NCBI GenBank assembly: GCA_028285345.1
Contig: JANQPT010000044.1
Location: forward strand, 1 to 64,000
Length of the DNA: 64,000 nucleotides
Reading direction: 5' to 3'
Origin: Planctomycetales bacterium
Lineage (GTDB): Bacteria; Planctomycetota; Planctomycetia; Planctomycetales; Planctomycetaceae
Shown here piece after piece: positions 1-9,350 of this stretch (its first letter is position 1; every line of letters starts with the position of its first letter). The translations under genes and the position numbers were made by a program. The notes beneath the pieces are model-generated. The model searched no databases, was not told the DNA's origin, and saw nothing but the letters and a program-made list of their open reading frames with translations.

Positions 1-29
1 TGCTGAGCCGCATTCTTGAAAACGTGTTC

Positions 30-143
30 GGCTCGGCGGGAGCCTCGCCCTCCCAAAATACGCTTTATTTGGTGATTTGAATTCCCGGACGGCCTCTGCA
101 ACGCAATCGGGGTGCCGCAGGCACAAGAGGCCGCAATTTCACC
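30..143. repeat. Palindromic repeat remnants
   Basis: The first 304 bases hold no convincing gene. At 30-54 there is a palindromic word built on GGCTCGGCGGGAGCC. At 102-143 there is one arm of the 160-bp element whose fuller copies lie at 42751-42912 and 63432-63592; the shared core reads GGGGTGCCGCAGGCAC followed by a GGCCGCAATTTC block. The second arm is missing, so this looks like a truncated copy. Confidence 0.6.
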
Positions 144-235
144 AGTCCCTATATTTGGAGACCACAATTCTATTTACCATTAAAATTGCAGCTGGGTCGT
201 TGAGGGCGAGCAATGCGAGCCGCTAGATCCTTAAC

Positions 236-263
236 CTGGGGGCGGACTAACGTCCGACCCCAG
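236..263. repeat. Perfectly folding hairpin downstream of moxR
   Basis: An interrupted inverted repeat (CTGGGG, one bulged base, CGGAC, loop TAAC, then the complement) sits 42 bases beyond the stop codon of the MoxR gene on the minus strand. It could end that transcript, but no T-run follows in the minus-strand direction, so a factor-independent terminator is not supported. It may equally be one of the palindromic spacer repeats seen throughout the window. Confidence 0.4.
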
Positions 264-304
264 CCACCCTTAAATATCCTTTACAATATCCTTTACGACA
301 AAAC

Positions 305-1327
305 CTAATCTTGCTCGTACTTCGGCACGGTCGGTTCCGGCGTTTCGTCAATCAGCCGACGAACGATATCGTCGGTCGTCATCCCTTCCGCCTGGGCCTG
401 GAAATTGGTCGAAATGCGATGCCGCAAAACGGGTACCGCCACTTTGCGGATGTCATCCAATGAGACGCTGGGACGGCCGTCCATCGCCGCCATCGCGCGC
501 CCGCCGGCAATCAAATACTGCCCCGCCCGAGGTCCTGCACCCCAGTCGACCAACTCTTTGATGAACTTCGGCGCCGACTCGTCGCGCGGACGGCTCGATC
601 GGACCAGCTTGGCCACATAACTGATCGTCAGCGGCGCCACTTCGATCGACTTGATTTGCTTCTGCAGATATTGAATCGACCGCGCCGACAGCACTTTGCG
701 GATCTCCGGCTGTTCCGCACCACTGGTCGTGCTGAGGATTTGCTCTTCTTCGGCGACGGTGGGATAGTCGACGTTGATGTTGAACATGAACCGGTCCAGT
801 TGTGCTTCCGGCAGCGGGTAGGTCCCTTCTTGCTCGATCGGGTTTTGCGTGGCGATCACGAAAAAGGGATCCGGAATCGGATAGGTCGTCTGTCCGATCG
901 TCACTTCATGTTCTTGCATCGCCTGCAGCAACGCGGCCTGGGTTTTGGGCGGCGTACGGTTGATCTCGTCGGCCAGTAGAATGTTCGTGAACACCGGGCC
1001 TTCCACAAAGCGAAAGTCGCGGCGCCCGGAATCTTGTTCCTCCAACACGTTCGTGCCGGTGATGTCCGAAGGCATCAGGTCCGGCGTGAACTGGATGCGC
1101 TTGAACTTGACGTCCAGAATCCGCGAAATTGTGCTCACCAGCAGCGTCTTCGCCAGCCCCGGCACACCGACCAGCAGGCAGTGTCCACCGGTAAAAATGG
1201 CCGCCAGGATCTGTTCGATCACTTCGTCCTGACCGATGATCACCTGATGCAATTCCTCGTGCATCACGTCGCGGTGCCGTTTGAATTTCTCCAAAAATTC
1301 GCCGAAGTCGCGGGATTCTTTCGCCAT
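305..1327 (-). CDS. moxR: MoxR family AAA+ ATPase
   Basis: AAA+ ATPase of the MoxR family, cytoplasmic chaperone-like proteins that often assist maturation of VWA-domain or secreted partner complexes. Visible motifs are the Walker A GVPGLAKT near residue 54, Walker B LLADEINR near 115, and the sensor-1 stretch ATQNPIEQEGTYPLPEAQLD near 160. The length of 340 residues is normal for a stand-alone MoxR. It is transcribed away from the DUF4159 gene at 1565, and MoxR and DUF4159 genes are frequent neighbours in planctomycetes (family knowledge). The usual DUF58 partner would lie downstream of the stop, but no gene is seen in the 304 bases to the window edge. Confidence 0.95.
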   Translation of the reverse strand: MAKESRDFGEFLEKFKRHRDVMHEELHQVIIGQDEVIEQILAAIFTGGHCLLVGVPGLAKTLLVSTISRILDVKFKRIQFTPDLMPSDITGTNVLEEQDSGRRDFRFVEGPVFTNILLADEINRTPPKTQAALLQAMQEHEVTIGQTTYPIPDPFFVIATQNPIEQEGTYPLPEAQLDRFMFNINVDYPTVAEEEQILSTTSGAEQPEIRKVLSARSIQYLQKQIKSIEVAPLTISYVAKLVRSSRPRDESAPKFIKELVDWGAGPRAGQYLIAGGRAMAAMDGRPSVSLDDIRKVAVPVLRHRISTNFQAQAEGMTTDDIVRRLIDETPEPTVPKYEQD

Positions 1328-1487
1328 CAGTGCCTTTCTGATCGGTGCAAGCGCAGTCTATTGGCCTCTCGATGAATTGGGGGCAATCGCGCAAGTTGCG
1401 GTGGATAGGATTCTAAGCCCGCCGTCAAAACCGATCAAGAAGCTCCACTCTGTATTGCGCGAATTCTCCCTGTTGCCGAATCGCATG

Positions 1488-1516
1488 TTGTTGGCGCCAT
1501 GACCGGGTGCTATGAT
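1488..1516 (+). promoter_or_regulatory. Candidate sigma-70-type promoter for the DUF4159 gene
   Basis: TTGTTG at 1488-1493 and TATGAT at 1511-1516 are separated by 17 bases and lie about 50 bases before the ATG at 1565. The divergent moxR start is at 1327, so the 237-base spacer should carry both promoters. Only motif spacing supports this call. Confidence 0.4.
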
Positions 1517-1564
1517 TAAACAGCCGCCGAATCAAGTCGTTTTCCCAGCGCAAAGGGGCCTATT

Positions 1565-3952
1565 ATGAGGGCCGGATTCCGCCGATTCAAACTCGCGTCG
1601 GTGCCGCTATGCGCGCTGGCACTCCTATTGCAGCTTCCCACCTCCGCCCGGGGAGAGGTGACGGCCGAACAGGTACAAGACGCAATCGATGCAGGCAAGA
1701 AATACCTGTTGCGGCAGCAGCGGGCTGACGGCTCGTGGGCCGTCGGCGGAGGCTGGGATCTCGGCGTCACTTCACTGACGGTGTTAGCCCTGCTCAATGC
1801 GGGTGTCGAAATCGACGATCCCCAGATGGCCAAATCGTTGCAGTATTTGCGTTCGGTCCAAAAGCCGACGCGGACCTACGAAATCTCGCTGATGATCATG
1901 GCCCTCGCGCAGGCCCGTGATGGAAAACGGGACTTCAACCTGATCCTGCAATTGGTTGAGAGATTGGAACGAATGCAGATCCGCCGTGGCGAGGGTAGCG
2001 GGTCTTGGTCTTATGGAGACGGTCAGCGGGGCTTCAATAATTCAACGGGGGACCATAGCAACTGCCAATACGCCGTGTTGGGATTGTGGTACGCGCAGGA
2101 GTATGGCGTGCCTGTCGAACTGGAGACTTGGCGACGCATCCGCACGCATTGGTTGAATACTCAATGCGCCGACGGGGGATGGGATTACTCTTTAGGGAGG
2201 AGCTCGAGTTCCGGAAGTATGACGGTTGCGGGAATCGCGACGATGGTCATTGCCAACTCGATGTTGCACGACGACGACGAAGTCGACGAAGACGGCAATC
2301 CCATTTGTTGTGCCGCTGAGGAAGAAGACGACTATCAGAAGTCCCTCAACCGTGGAATCGATTGGCTGTCGAAGTTTTTCGCGGTCGGCACAAATCCCCG
2401 AACCGCCAATTGGCAATTGTACTATCTCTACGGTCTCGAGCGGGCCGGACGCCTCAGCGCGCGGCGGTTTTTTGGGGATCACGACTGGTACCGCGAGGGC
2501 GCGGATTATCTCGTCCGCCGGCAGGCGAATTTCGGGGGTTATTGGAAGGGGGCCGGCCACATGGAAGGTCCCGTTGTGGCGACCGATTTCGCACTGCTAT
2601 TCCTCTCCAAAGGGCTCGCGCCGGTTCTGATCAACAAATTGAAGTACGGCCCGCGCGACAAGCGGGGCCGGCTCCGCAAAGATGAGAACGATTGGGACAA
2701 CCACCACGATGACGTCAACAATCTGACGAAATACATCAGCGGCCTGGACAAGTGGCCCAAGTTGCTCACCTGGCAGCAAGTCGACAGCAAGGCAGCGACC
2801 GTGGCGGACTTGCGGCAAGCACCGCTGTTGTTCATCAGCGGCCAGTATGGATACTCCTTTACAGACGCCGAAGCCGCGAAACTGAAGGAGTACGTCAATC
2901 AGGGGGGAACCATTTTCGCTGAGGCCTGCTGTGACGGCGAAGGTTTCGAGAAGAGCTTTCGCGACTTAATCGAACGGATGTATCCCGACGGCGAGGGGAA
3001 ACTGGTACGCCTGCCGCCGGAACATGAGGTGTATCGGAGCGAATACCTGCTCGACTACGACACCGTCGAACTCTGGGGCGTGGAACTCGGTTGCCGGACT
3101 GGGATTTTCTTCACCCCGCAAGATGTTTCCTGCCTGTGGGACAAGTGGCAGCAGCGTCCCCCGGAAAACCGGCCCGCGAGCTTGGCGACGATGATTATCA
3201 AGGCGACCCAGGTCGGCGTGAATGTCGTCGCTTACGCGACCGGCCGCGAGCTCCTCAAGAAATTGGAGCAGACGGAATCCTTCGCTGTGGAAGGCCGTGA
3301 CGACGAAATCAAACGCGGGAGGCTGCAGGTCGCCAAGATCCGTCATACCGGCAGTTGGAATACCGCGCCGACCGCTCTGCGAAACCTCATCTTCGCGATG
3401 AATGAAAAAATCGGCATGGTCGCCTCGACCAAGCAGCGCGATTTGGTCGTCGTCGACGACAACATTTTCAAATACCCGCTCGTCTACATGCATGGCCGCC
3501 ACCGCTTCGAGTTCAATCGTCAAGAGCAGGAAAACCTTCGCAAGTATCTGGACCGGGGAGGATTTCTGTTCGCCGACGCCTGTTGCGGGTCGCCGCAGTT
3601 CGACGAGAGCTTTCGGGAATTGATGAAAGAAATGTATCCCGATCAACCGCTCAAGCGGCTGCCGATCGACCACGAAATCTTTTCGCCCGATTTCGGCGGA
3701 TTCGACATCCGCAAAGTGAGGCGCCGTCTTCCCGAATCGGCCAACACGAAGGTGACCCTCAAAACCAACGTCCACCAAGTCGAGCCGTTGCTGGAGGCGA
3801 TCGAAGTCGACGGCCGCGTCGTCGCCGTTTACAGCAAGTTCGACATCAGTTGCGCGCTGGAACGTCAGTCCTCCGTCGCCTGCGCCGGCTACGTGCACGA
3901 AGACGCAGTCCGAATCGCGATGAATATCGTGCTCTATTCGGTCGCCCAATAA
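1565..3952 (+). CDS. Secreted toroid-fold protein with two DUF4159 domains
   Basis: The 795-residue product starts with a signal peptide (hydrophobic core LCALALLLQLP, cleavage near residue 30). Residues about 35-300 contain squalene-cyclase/prenyltransferase-like repeats with QW-type motifs (RADGSWA, GSWSYGDG, CADGGWDYS). Residues about 395-590 and 610-795 are two related DUF4159 units: each has a segment ending in PLLFISG or PLVYMHG, then G-G-x-x-F-A-D/E-A-C-C, then an ERMYPD or KEMYPD segment and a conserved H-E. The tandem DUF4159 pair suggests internal duplication. Start: ATG preceded by AAAGGGG. The molecular function is unknown; the toroid domain suggests ligand or protein binding outside the cytoplasm rather than cyclisation. 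Confidence 0.85.
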   Translation: MRAGFRRFKLASVPLCALALLLQLPTSARGEVTAEQVQDAIDAGKKYLLRQQRADGSWAVGGGWDLGVTSLTVLALLNAGVEIDDPQMAKSLQYLRSVQKPTRTYEISLMIMALAQARDGKRDFNLILQLVERLERMQIRRGEGSGSWSYGDGQRGFNNSTGDHSNCQYAVLGLWYAQEYGVPVELETWRRIRTHWLNTQCADGGWDYSLGRSSSSGSMTVAGIATMVIANSMLHDDDEVDEDGNPICCAAEEEDDYQKSLNRGIDWLSKFFAVGTNPRTANWQLYYLYGLERAGRLSARRFFGDHDWYREGADYLVRRQANFGGYWKGAGHMEGPVVATDFALLFLSKGLAPVLINKLKYGPRDKRGRLRKDENDWDNHHDDVNNLTKYISGLDKWPKLLTWQQVDSKAATVADLRQAPLLFISGQYGYSFTDAEAAKLKEYVNQGGTIFAEACCDGEGFEKSFRDLIERMYPDGEGKLVRLPPEHEVYRSEYLLDYDTVELWGVELGCRTGIFFTPQDVSCLWDKWQQRPPENRPASLATMIIKATQVGVNVVAYATGRELLKKLEQTESFAVEGRDDEIKRGRLQVAKIRHTGSWNTAPTALRNLIFAMNEKIGMVASTKQRDLVVVDDNIFKYPLVYMHGRHRFEFNRQEQENLRKYLDRGGFLFADACCGSPQFDESFRELMKEMYPDQPLKRLPIDHEIFSPDFGGFDIRKVRRRLPESANTKVTLKTNVHQVEPLLEAIEVDGRVVAVYSKFDISCALERQSSVACAGYVHEDAVRIAMNIVLYSVAQ

Positions 3953-4144
3953 CGTCGCATTGCTAGGGAGAACGGCTGGTCTGCTCCGGCGCCGCCGTGG
4001 GTTTCGTATTCCGACGAAAAACCGGCGCCAGCGGTTCGCAGTTACGGCCGGTTTTCGGTATCCTGGCCACTTTTCCGGCATTCTAAGGGAGCGTCGCGCA
4101 GAATTTCCGCCACAATTGCCGACACAACAGGACGGGCAGCAGAC

Positions 4145-5773
4145 ATGAATCAATCAACGCCAATCGCGTTGGGGCTGGACTTTGGAACCGAATCGGTCCG
4201 CGCGTTATTGGTCGACCTCGCGGGCAATGAACGTGCATCTGCGGTCGTCCCCTATACCCATGGACAAATTACCGAAACGTTGCCCGGCACGGGGGAGAAA
4301 CTGCCCGCCGATTTCGCATTTCAGCATCCCGGAGATTGGATCGACGGCGCCGCACAAGCCGTTCGTGACGCGCTGAAGCAAGCCGGCCTCGACGGCAGTG
4401 AAGTCGTCGGCATCGGCGTCGATTTCACAAGCTGCACCATGCTGCCGGCTTTACGCGACGGGACCCCGCTCTGCCTGACGGAGAGATGGGCGGAAGAGAA
4501 GTTCGCCTGGCCAAAGCTCTGGAAACATCACGGCGCGAAAAGTCAGACGAAGCGCATCAACGAATTGGCGCGGTCCCGCGGCGAAAAATGGCTCGACCGC
4601 TACGGCGGCATCATCGGACTGGAATGGTTCTTTCCCAAGGTCATGGAAACCCTCGACGAAGCGCCCGAGGTCTACGAGGCGGCCGAAGTCTGGTTGGAAG
4701 CAGGGGACTGGTTCGTCTGGCAATTGGTCGACTGCGACGCCGAGCAATTGCCGCGTTCGACCTGCCAGGCTGGTTACAAGGGAATGTGGCACAGTGCTGA
4801 CGGTTTTCCCTCGCGCGAGTTCTTCGAGCAACTGCATCCGCGGCTGGCGGACGTCGATGCCGAGAAGATGCCGGGCAGGTTTCTCGCTCCGGGAGAATCA
4901 GCGGGTACTCTGTGCAGCCGGATTGCTGAAAAGTTCGGATTGCCGGCGGGAATTCCCGTCAGCGCGGCGACGATCGACGCACACGCCGGAGTGCCCGGCG
5001 CCGGTGCTGCCGGAGCGGGAACGTTGGTGATGGTCATGGGTACCAGCAGTTGCCATATGCTCAATGCCGACGCCGAACAAAATGTGCCCGGCGTTGCCGG
5101 AATCGTCGAAGGGGGAATCCTCCCGGGATTCTTCGGCTACGAAACCGGACAGGCGGCGGTCGGCGACGCCTTCGACTGGCTCCGCCGCACGACAGGACAT
5201 GACGACTTCGACCAACTCACCAAACAAGCGTCCGCACTGCCGCCCGGAGCGGAGGGCGTGCTCTGCATGGATTGGTTCAACGGCTGCCGGACGCCGCTGA
5301 TGGACGGCGGACTTAAAGGCGGGTTTGTCGGCTTGACCATGAATCACGGCCCACACCATCTATACCGCTCGCTGATGGAGGCCTCGGCGTTTGGCGTGCG
5401 GTGGATTGTCGATTTGCTCCGCGAAAACGGAGTACCGGTGACCGAGTTGGTCGCGACCGGCGGCCTGCCGCACCACAATCCGCTGTTGGTTCAGATCTAT
5501 GCCGACGTCTTAGGATTGCCGATCACCGTCCATCCTTCGCAACAGGGCCCGGCGCTGGGTGCGGCGATTCTCGGCGTGTTGGCGGCCGATACGGATCACC
5601 AACACTTCGCTTCGACCGCCGAAGCCGTCACGGCAATGGCGGGGCCGAAACCGGACGATCCGAGCCGGCAGGCGAAAGTCGTCGAACCCAACGCCGATGA
5701 TCACCAAATCTATGAGTCCGTCTACGCCCGATATCGCCGCTTAGCGGATGTTCTTGCTGCTGAACGGTTTTAA
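4145..5773 (+). CDS. araB: Ribulokinase (FGGY family)
   Basis: Sugar kinase of the FGGY family that most resembles L-ribulokinase, which phosphorylates L-ribulose with ATP. The N-terminal ATPase phosphate motif GLDFGTESVRALLVD at residues 9-23 matches ribulokinase rather than xylulokinase or glycerol kinase. The C-terminal domain carries GGLKGGFVGLTMNH and the adenine-pocket segment VATGGLPHHNPLLVQIYADV. Length 542 is typical of AraB. The next gene, 57 bases downstream on the same strand, is a sugar-isomerase-like protein, so the two probably form an aldose to ketose to ketose-phosphate module. No epimerase or aldolase is seen nearby. Substrate is inferred, not proven. Confidence 0.88.
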   Translation: MNQSTPIALGLDFGTESVRALLVDLAGNERASAVVPYTHGQITETLPGTGEKLPADFAFQHPGDWIDGAAQAVRDALKQAGLDGSEVVGIGVDFTSCTMLPALRDGTPLCLTERWAEEKFAWPKLWKHHGAKSQTKRINELARSRGEKWLDRYGGIIGLEWFFPKVMETLDEAPEVYEAAEVWLEAGDWFVWQLVDCDAEQLPRSTCQAGYKGMWHSADGFPSREFFEQLHPRLADVDAEKMPGRFLAPGESAGTLCSRIAEKFGLPAGIPVSAATIDAHAGVPGAGAAGAGTLVMVMGTSSCHMLNADAEQNVPGVAGIVEGGILPGFFGYETGQAAVGDAFDWLRRTTGHDDFDQLTKQASALPPGAEGVLCMDWFNGCRTPLMDGGLKGGFVGLTMNHGPHHLYRSLMEASAFGVRWIVDLLRENGVPVTELVATGGLPHHNPLLVQIYADVLGLPITVHPSQQGPALGAAILGVLAADTDHQHFASTAEAVTAMAGPKPDDPSRQAKVVEPNADDHQIYESVYARYRRLADVLAAERF

Positions 5774-5830
5774 CTCAACACCTCGCAGTCACCTAAGCGA
5801 TCATATTTTAACATTCAGGACGCACAAACG

Positions 5831-7498
5831 ATGAGCACATACACCATCCCCAAATCGCAAAAGCCCCCGAAACTGAAAAAGAAACAGGTCCAACTGATCG
5901 CCAGCGGCGACTTGCGGCTCTCAGCCAATCAGAATTGCTGGGCGGCGCAAAAAGAGATGGAGGCGGCGCTGACCGCCGCCGTCGAGGCAGCCGGCTACGA
6001 AGTCGTTCGCGCCCATCCGTATGACGACAACGAACAGCATGGATTCATCGGCTCGCAGCGGCAGGGAATGGATGTCTTTGCCAATATCGATCCCAAGGCC
6101 CCCCTGATCGTCGCCGAGGCGGTTTGGCAATATTCGCACCATGTGCTCTCCGGTCTCACCACCCACGAAGGTCCGATCCTGACGGTCGCCAACTGGTCCG
6201 GCACCTGGCCCGGTCTGGTGGGTATGCTGAATCTCAATGGATCGCTCACCAAGGCGGGCGTCGCCTATTCGACGCTCTGGAGCGACGACTTCACCGACGA
6301 CTATTTCACCAGCCGCTTGGAAAAATGGCTGACCACCGGCAAATGCAAACACGCGACCAAACAGGTGCTGCCGCTCAAGAAAGCTAAAGTCGGCGCCAAA
6401 GAACGGAAGCTGGGAGAAGCACTGGCGGCGCAACTGCAAACCGACAAGGCCATTATGGGCGTGTTCGACGAGGGCTGCATGGGCATGTTCAATGCCATCA
6501 TCCCCGACCATCTGCTCAACCCGACCGGTGTCTACAAGGAACGGCTCAGCCAATCGGCGCTCTTTTACGAATCGACCCAAGTCAGCGACGACGAAGCGAG
6601 TGCCGTCCGAAAATGGATGGAAGACAAAGGCATGAAGTTCCACACCGGACCGGTCCACGAGACCGATCTGACCGACGAGCAGATCCACAAGCAATGTCAG
6701 ATGTACATTGCCGCCGTCCGGATCGCCGACGATTTCGGCTGTGATTGCATCGGCATTCAATACCAGCAGGGGCTCAAAGATGTATTGCCCGCCAGCGACC
6801 TGGTCGAAGGAACTCTCAACAACGAAGACCGCCCGCCGGTCAAAAGCCGCGATGGCAGCCGCGAACTCTACGCCGGTGAGGCGATTCCGCATTTCAACGA
6901 AGTCGACGAATGCGCAGGGCTCGATAGCTTGTTGACCTACCGGGTGCACAAGGCGATGGGACAGCCGGTGGAGAATACGCTGCACGACATCCGTTGGGGC
7001 GCGCCTGATCCCACAGGTACGGTAGACGATTATGTGTGGGTCTTCTTAATCAGTGGCGCGGCGCCGCCGGCGCATTTTATCGGCGGTTGGAGCGGCGCCG
7101 ACGGGCATCGTCAGCCACCGATGTACTTCCCCGCCGGCGGGAGCACGCTGCGGGGGATCTCCAAACCGGGCGAGATCGTCTGGTCGCGGATTTACGTTGA
7201 GAACAATCGACTAAAAATGGATCTCGGCCGGGGCGGAGTCGTCGAACTGCCCGCCGAAGAAACCGAGCGGCGCTGGCAGGAGACGACCTATCAGTGGCCC
7301 ATCATGCACGCGGTGACGTACGGCGTATCGCGCGATCAGATGATGGCCCGCCACAAGTCGAACCACATCCACGTCGCTTACGCGAATTCCACAGCGGAGG
7401 CGGACAAGGCGATGATGGCCAAAGCGTCATTGGCGGCCGCGCTGGGCATGGGGGTCGCCCTCTGCGGCACCCGTGCCAACGGCAAATCCTGGTCATAA
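5831..7498 (+). CDS. L-fucose/L-arabinose isomerase-like protein
   Basis: A 555-residue cytoplasmic protein resembling the fucose isomerase fold. The N-terminal part has the alternating beta/alpha pattern of the Rossmann-like domains ([14 protein letters not shown], then [17 protein letters not shown] and [18 protein letters not shown]). The middle has conserved acidic stretches with potential metal ligands ([44 protein letters not shown]). There is no signal peptide. It follows araB closely and is followed by a strong terminator, so both are probably one transcript. The sugar is unknown: L-arabinose would fit the kinase, L-fucose the fold. Confidence 0.7.
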   Translation: MSTYTIPKSQKPPKLKKKQVQLIASGDLRLSANQNCWAAQKEMEAALTAAVEAAGYEVVRAHPYDDNEQHGFIGSQRQGMDVFANIDPKAPLIVAEAVWQYSHHVLSGLTTHEGPILTVANWSGTWPGLVGMLNLNGSLTKAGVAYSTLWSDDFTDDYFTSRLEKWLTTGKCKHATKQVLPLKKAKVGAKERKLGEALAAQLQTDKAIMGVFDEGCMGMFNAIIPDHLLNPTGVYKERLSQSALFYESTQVSDDEASAVRKWMEDKGMKFHTGPVHETDLTDEQIHKQCQMYIAAVRIADDFGCDCIGIQYQQGLKDVLPASDLVEGTLNNEDRPPVKSRDGSRELYAGEAIPHFNEVDECAGLDSLLTYRVHKAMGQPVENTLHDIRWGAPDPTGTVDDYVWVFLISGAAPPAHFIGGWSGADGHRQPPMYFPAGGSTLRGISKPGEIVWSRIYVENNRLKMDLGRGGVVELPAEETERRWQETTYQWPIMHAVTYGVSRDQMMARHKSNHIHVAYANSTAEADKAMMAKASLAAALGMGVALCGTRANGKSWS

Positions 7499-7524
7499 CC
7501 GCAGCTGCACTCCACCCCCCCCAG

Positions 7525-7549
7525 CCACCGGCTCCGCCGGTGGTTTTTT
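7525..7549 (+). terminator. Factor-independent terminator after the isomerase gene
   Basis: An 8-bp perfect stem (CCACCGGC with GCCGGTGG, loop TCC) is followed directly by six T residues. It ends the araB-isomerase transcript 27 bases after the stop codon, just before the convergent PIN/TRAM gene. Confidence 0.9.
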
Positions 7550-7578
7550 CGGCTTGTGGCCGCGGTCCACAACCCCGC

Positions 7579-8652
7579 CTAATTTTCGTGGTGCTCCCAC
7601 AGCTTGCCGAAGATCATCCGCCCGGCGCTATTTTGCAGCACGCTGGTGACAATAATATCCGCATCGCTGCCGATCAGGCTGCTGGCAGCTTCGCAGACGA
7701 CCATCGTGCCGTCGTCCAAATATCCGACTCCCTGGCCGGCGGTTTCACCTTCTTTAATCACCTTAATCTGCATCCGTTCACCCGGGAGGTACCGCGGCTT
7801 GAGGGAGTTGGCGACGTCGTTGAGATTCACGACGTCGACCCCTTGCACGCTGGCGACCTTATTGAGATTAAAGTCGTTGGTGATCACCCGCCCGCCGAGT
7901 TGCATCGCGGTTTCCACCAGCCGCTGGTCGATTGACGCGTTCTTGGCTCCATCCTCGTTCTGCGGTTCGTGCATGGTCACGTCGATGTTCTGGTTCGCTT
8001 GCAGCTTGGCCAGAACGTCCAACCCGCGGCGTCCGCGGTTACGGCGCAGCTTTTCCTTGCTGTCGGCGATGTTTTGCAGTTCCTTAAGCACGAACGTAGG
8101 AACGACCAATTCCGAATCGAGCACGTTGGTCTCAACCATATCGGCAATGCGACCGTCGATGATCGCGCTGGTATCCAAAATATAGGGCCTCCCCCCTTTG
8201 ACCTCTTTGGAGAATTCCACATACGGGATGATAAAGCGAAAATCGTCCTTGGTATGCAATAGCCATGTGACGCACAGGTAGGGCACGATGATACTGGTCA
8301 GGATTTTGATCTCTCTGACGTATGTCAAATCGGTGATTGCCGGATCCAAGGCTTGATTCAACAGATTGCTGAGCAGCCATCCAACCAACAACCCGAAATA
8401 GACGGCGGAGATGACCTGCAGGCTGAATCGGCGGAGGAGAACATCGGCAAACGTGGCGATCTGAGTGATTGCCAATAAGACTACGAAAGATGTGATAGGG
8501 TAATCCCCGATCAAGCCGGGAGGATTCTCGGAGCGAACGATCATCGCGACCACGCTGGCGCACAGAATCAAATAGAGCAATCGAATGATGATAAACAGCA
8601 TTAATGAATCCACCGCGATATTGAGAGAGGTTCGTTCAGACGAACGAATCAA
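7579..8652 (-). CDS. Membrane-anchored PIN/TRAM domain protein
   Basis: YacL-like architecture: about four transmembrane helices in residues 15-135, a PIN nuclease-fold domain (LDTSAIIDGRIADM near 170, LKELQNIADS, DQRLVETA, TNDFNLNKVA near 265) and a C-terminal TRAM RNA-binding domain (residues about 290-350). The acidic residues of a PIN active site are present, so RNase activity at the membrane is plausible; the exact target is not established for this family. The TTG start at 8652 has an AGGA ribosome-binding site nine bases upstream. An ATG at 8601 directly before the first helix is the alternative start. It is convergent with the isomerase gene. Confidence 0.88.
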   Translation of the reverse strand: MIRSSERTSLNIAVDSLMLFIIIRLLYLILCASVVAMIVRSENPPGLIGDYPITSFVVLLAITQIATFADVLLRRFSLQVISAVYFGLLVGWLLSNLLNQALDPAITDLTYVREIKILTSIIVPYLCVTWLLHTKDDFRFIIPYVEFSKEVKGGRPYILDTSAIIDGRIADMVETNVLDSELVVPTFVLKELQNIADSKEKLRRNRGRRGLDVLAKLQANQNIDVTMHEPQNEDGAKNASIDQRLVETAMQLGGRVITNDFNLNKVASVQGVDVVNLNDVANSLKPRYLPGERMQIKVIKEGETAGQGVGYLDDGTMVVCEAASSLIGSDADIIVTSVLQNSAGRMIFGKLWEHHEN

Positions 8653-9350
8653 GTGTAATTATCCTCGTGTTCTGTCATTTTTGAAATTTGGGGTCCAACA
8701 CCTTTGGCGAGCACGCCAACGAGCGTGCGGACGAACTATGACGACCTCAAAATCAAAGCCTGACAAGGCACTGAGGGGCGGCTCGCGGTTTGGCTCATTC
8801 GATCAGGCGTGAAGACTGCCCGCGATTGCATATCATTCCCCGAATGTCTGCTCACTACCCGCGCGCCGGCAATGATTGAACGATTCTCTTGAGCAAGTGA
8901 GTCTGACCGAACTTTCGAATCCTCAGTCGGCGTATTACGGAAGCCGCCGCATAAAGCGGTGCTACGCCGATTCCGTTGACAACCATGCTGACCGGAAACT
9001 TGGGATATTCGAGACAGCAAAACGGCGAGACTTTCGGACGAACTCCCCGAGCGCATTAGCCATCGTGGCTATCAATAACAGTACTTAAGAATTGTTAGAA
9101 ATCATACGGGATTGTCACTTTCAGGCAACAAAGAATCAAGTCTCGAATGAGCTTGTTCGCATGCGATCGACGCACAACTGTCTGGCAGGTCCCAATTTAC
9201 ACGTATCCTTGATCCATTCATCCATTTCCACCGATCCAAGGATCACTGTCTGGACAAACGTGCATCTGGCGTGTCGGTGGTACTCAACCCAAAGCTCCTG
9301 CTTACGATTTCTTCCCCACTGGAAGAAACTCGCTCGGCCCTGTTCGATGA
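8653..9350. other. 700-base stretch without a supported gene
   Basis: This stretch lies between the PIN/TRAM start and the DUF1501 stop. Short open frames exist on both strands (for example 8876-9088 on plus) but none shows a recognisable motif, a good ribosome-binding site or coding-like composition. Base composition looks more AT-rich than the neighbouring genes. It may be decayed coding sequence. Confidence 0.4.

Noticed and set aside
2966-4153. Long antisense open frame opposite the DUF4159 gene
   Set aside because: Low-complexity, arginine- and valine-rich translation without motifs; a by-product of GC-rich codon use in the real gene.
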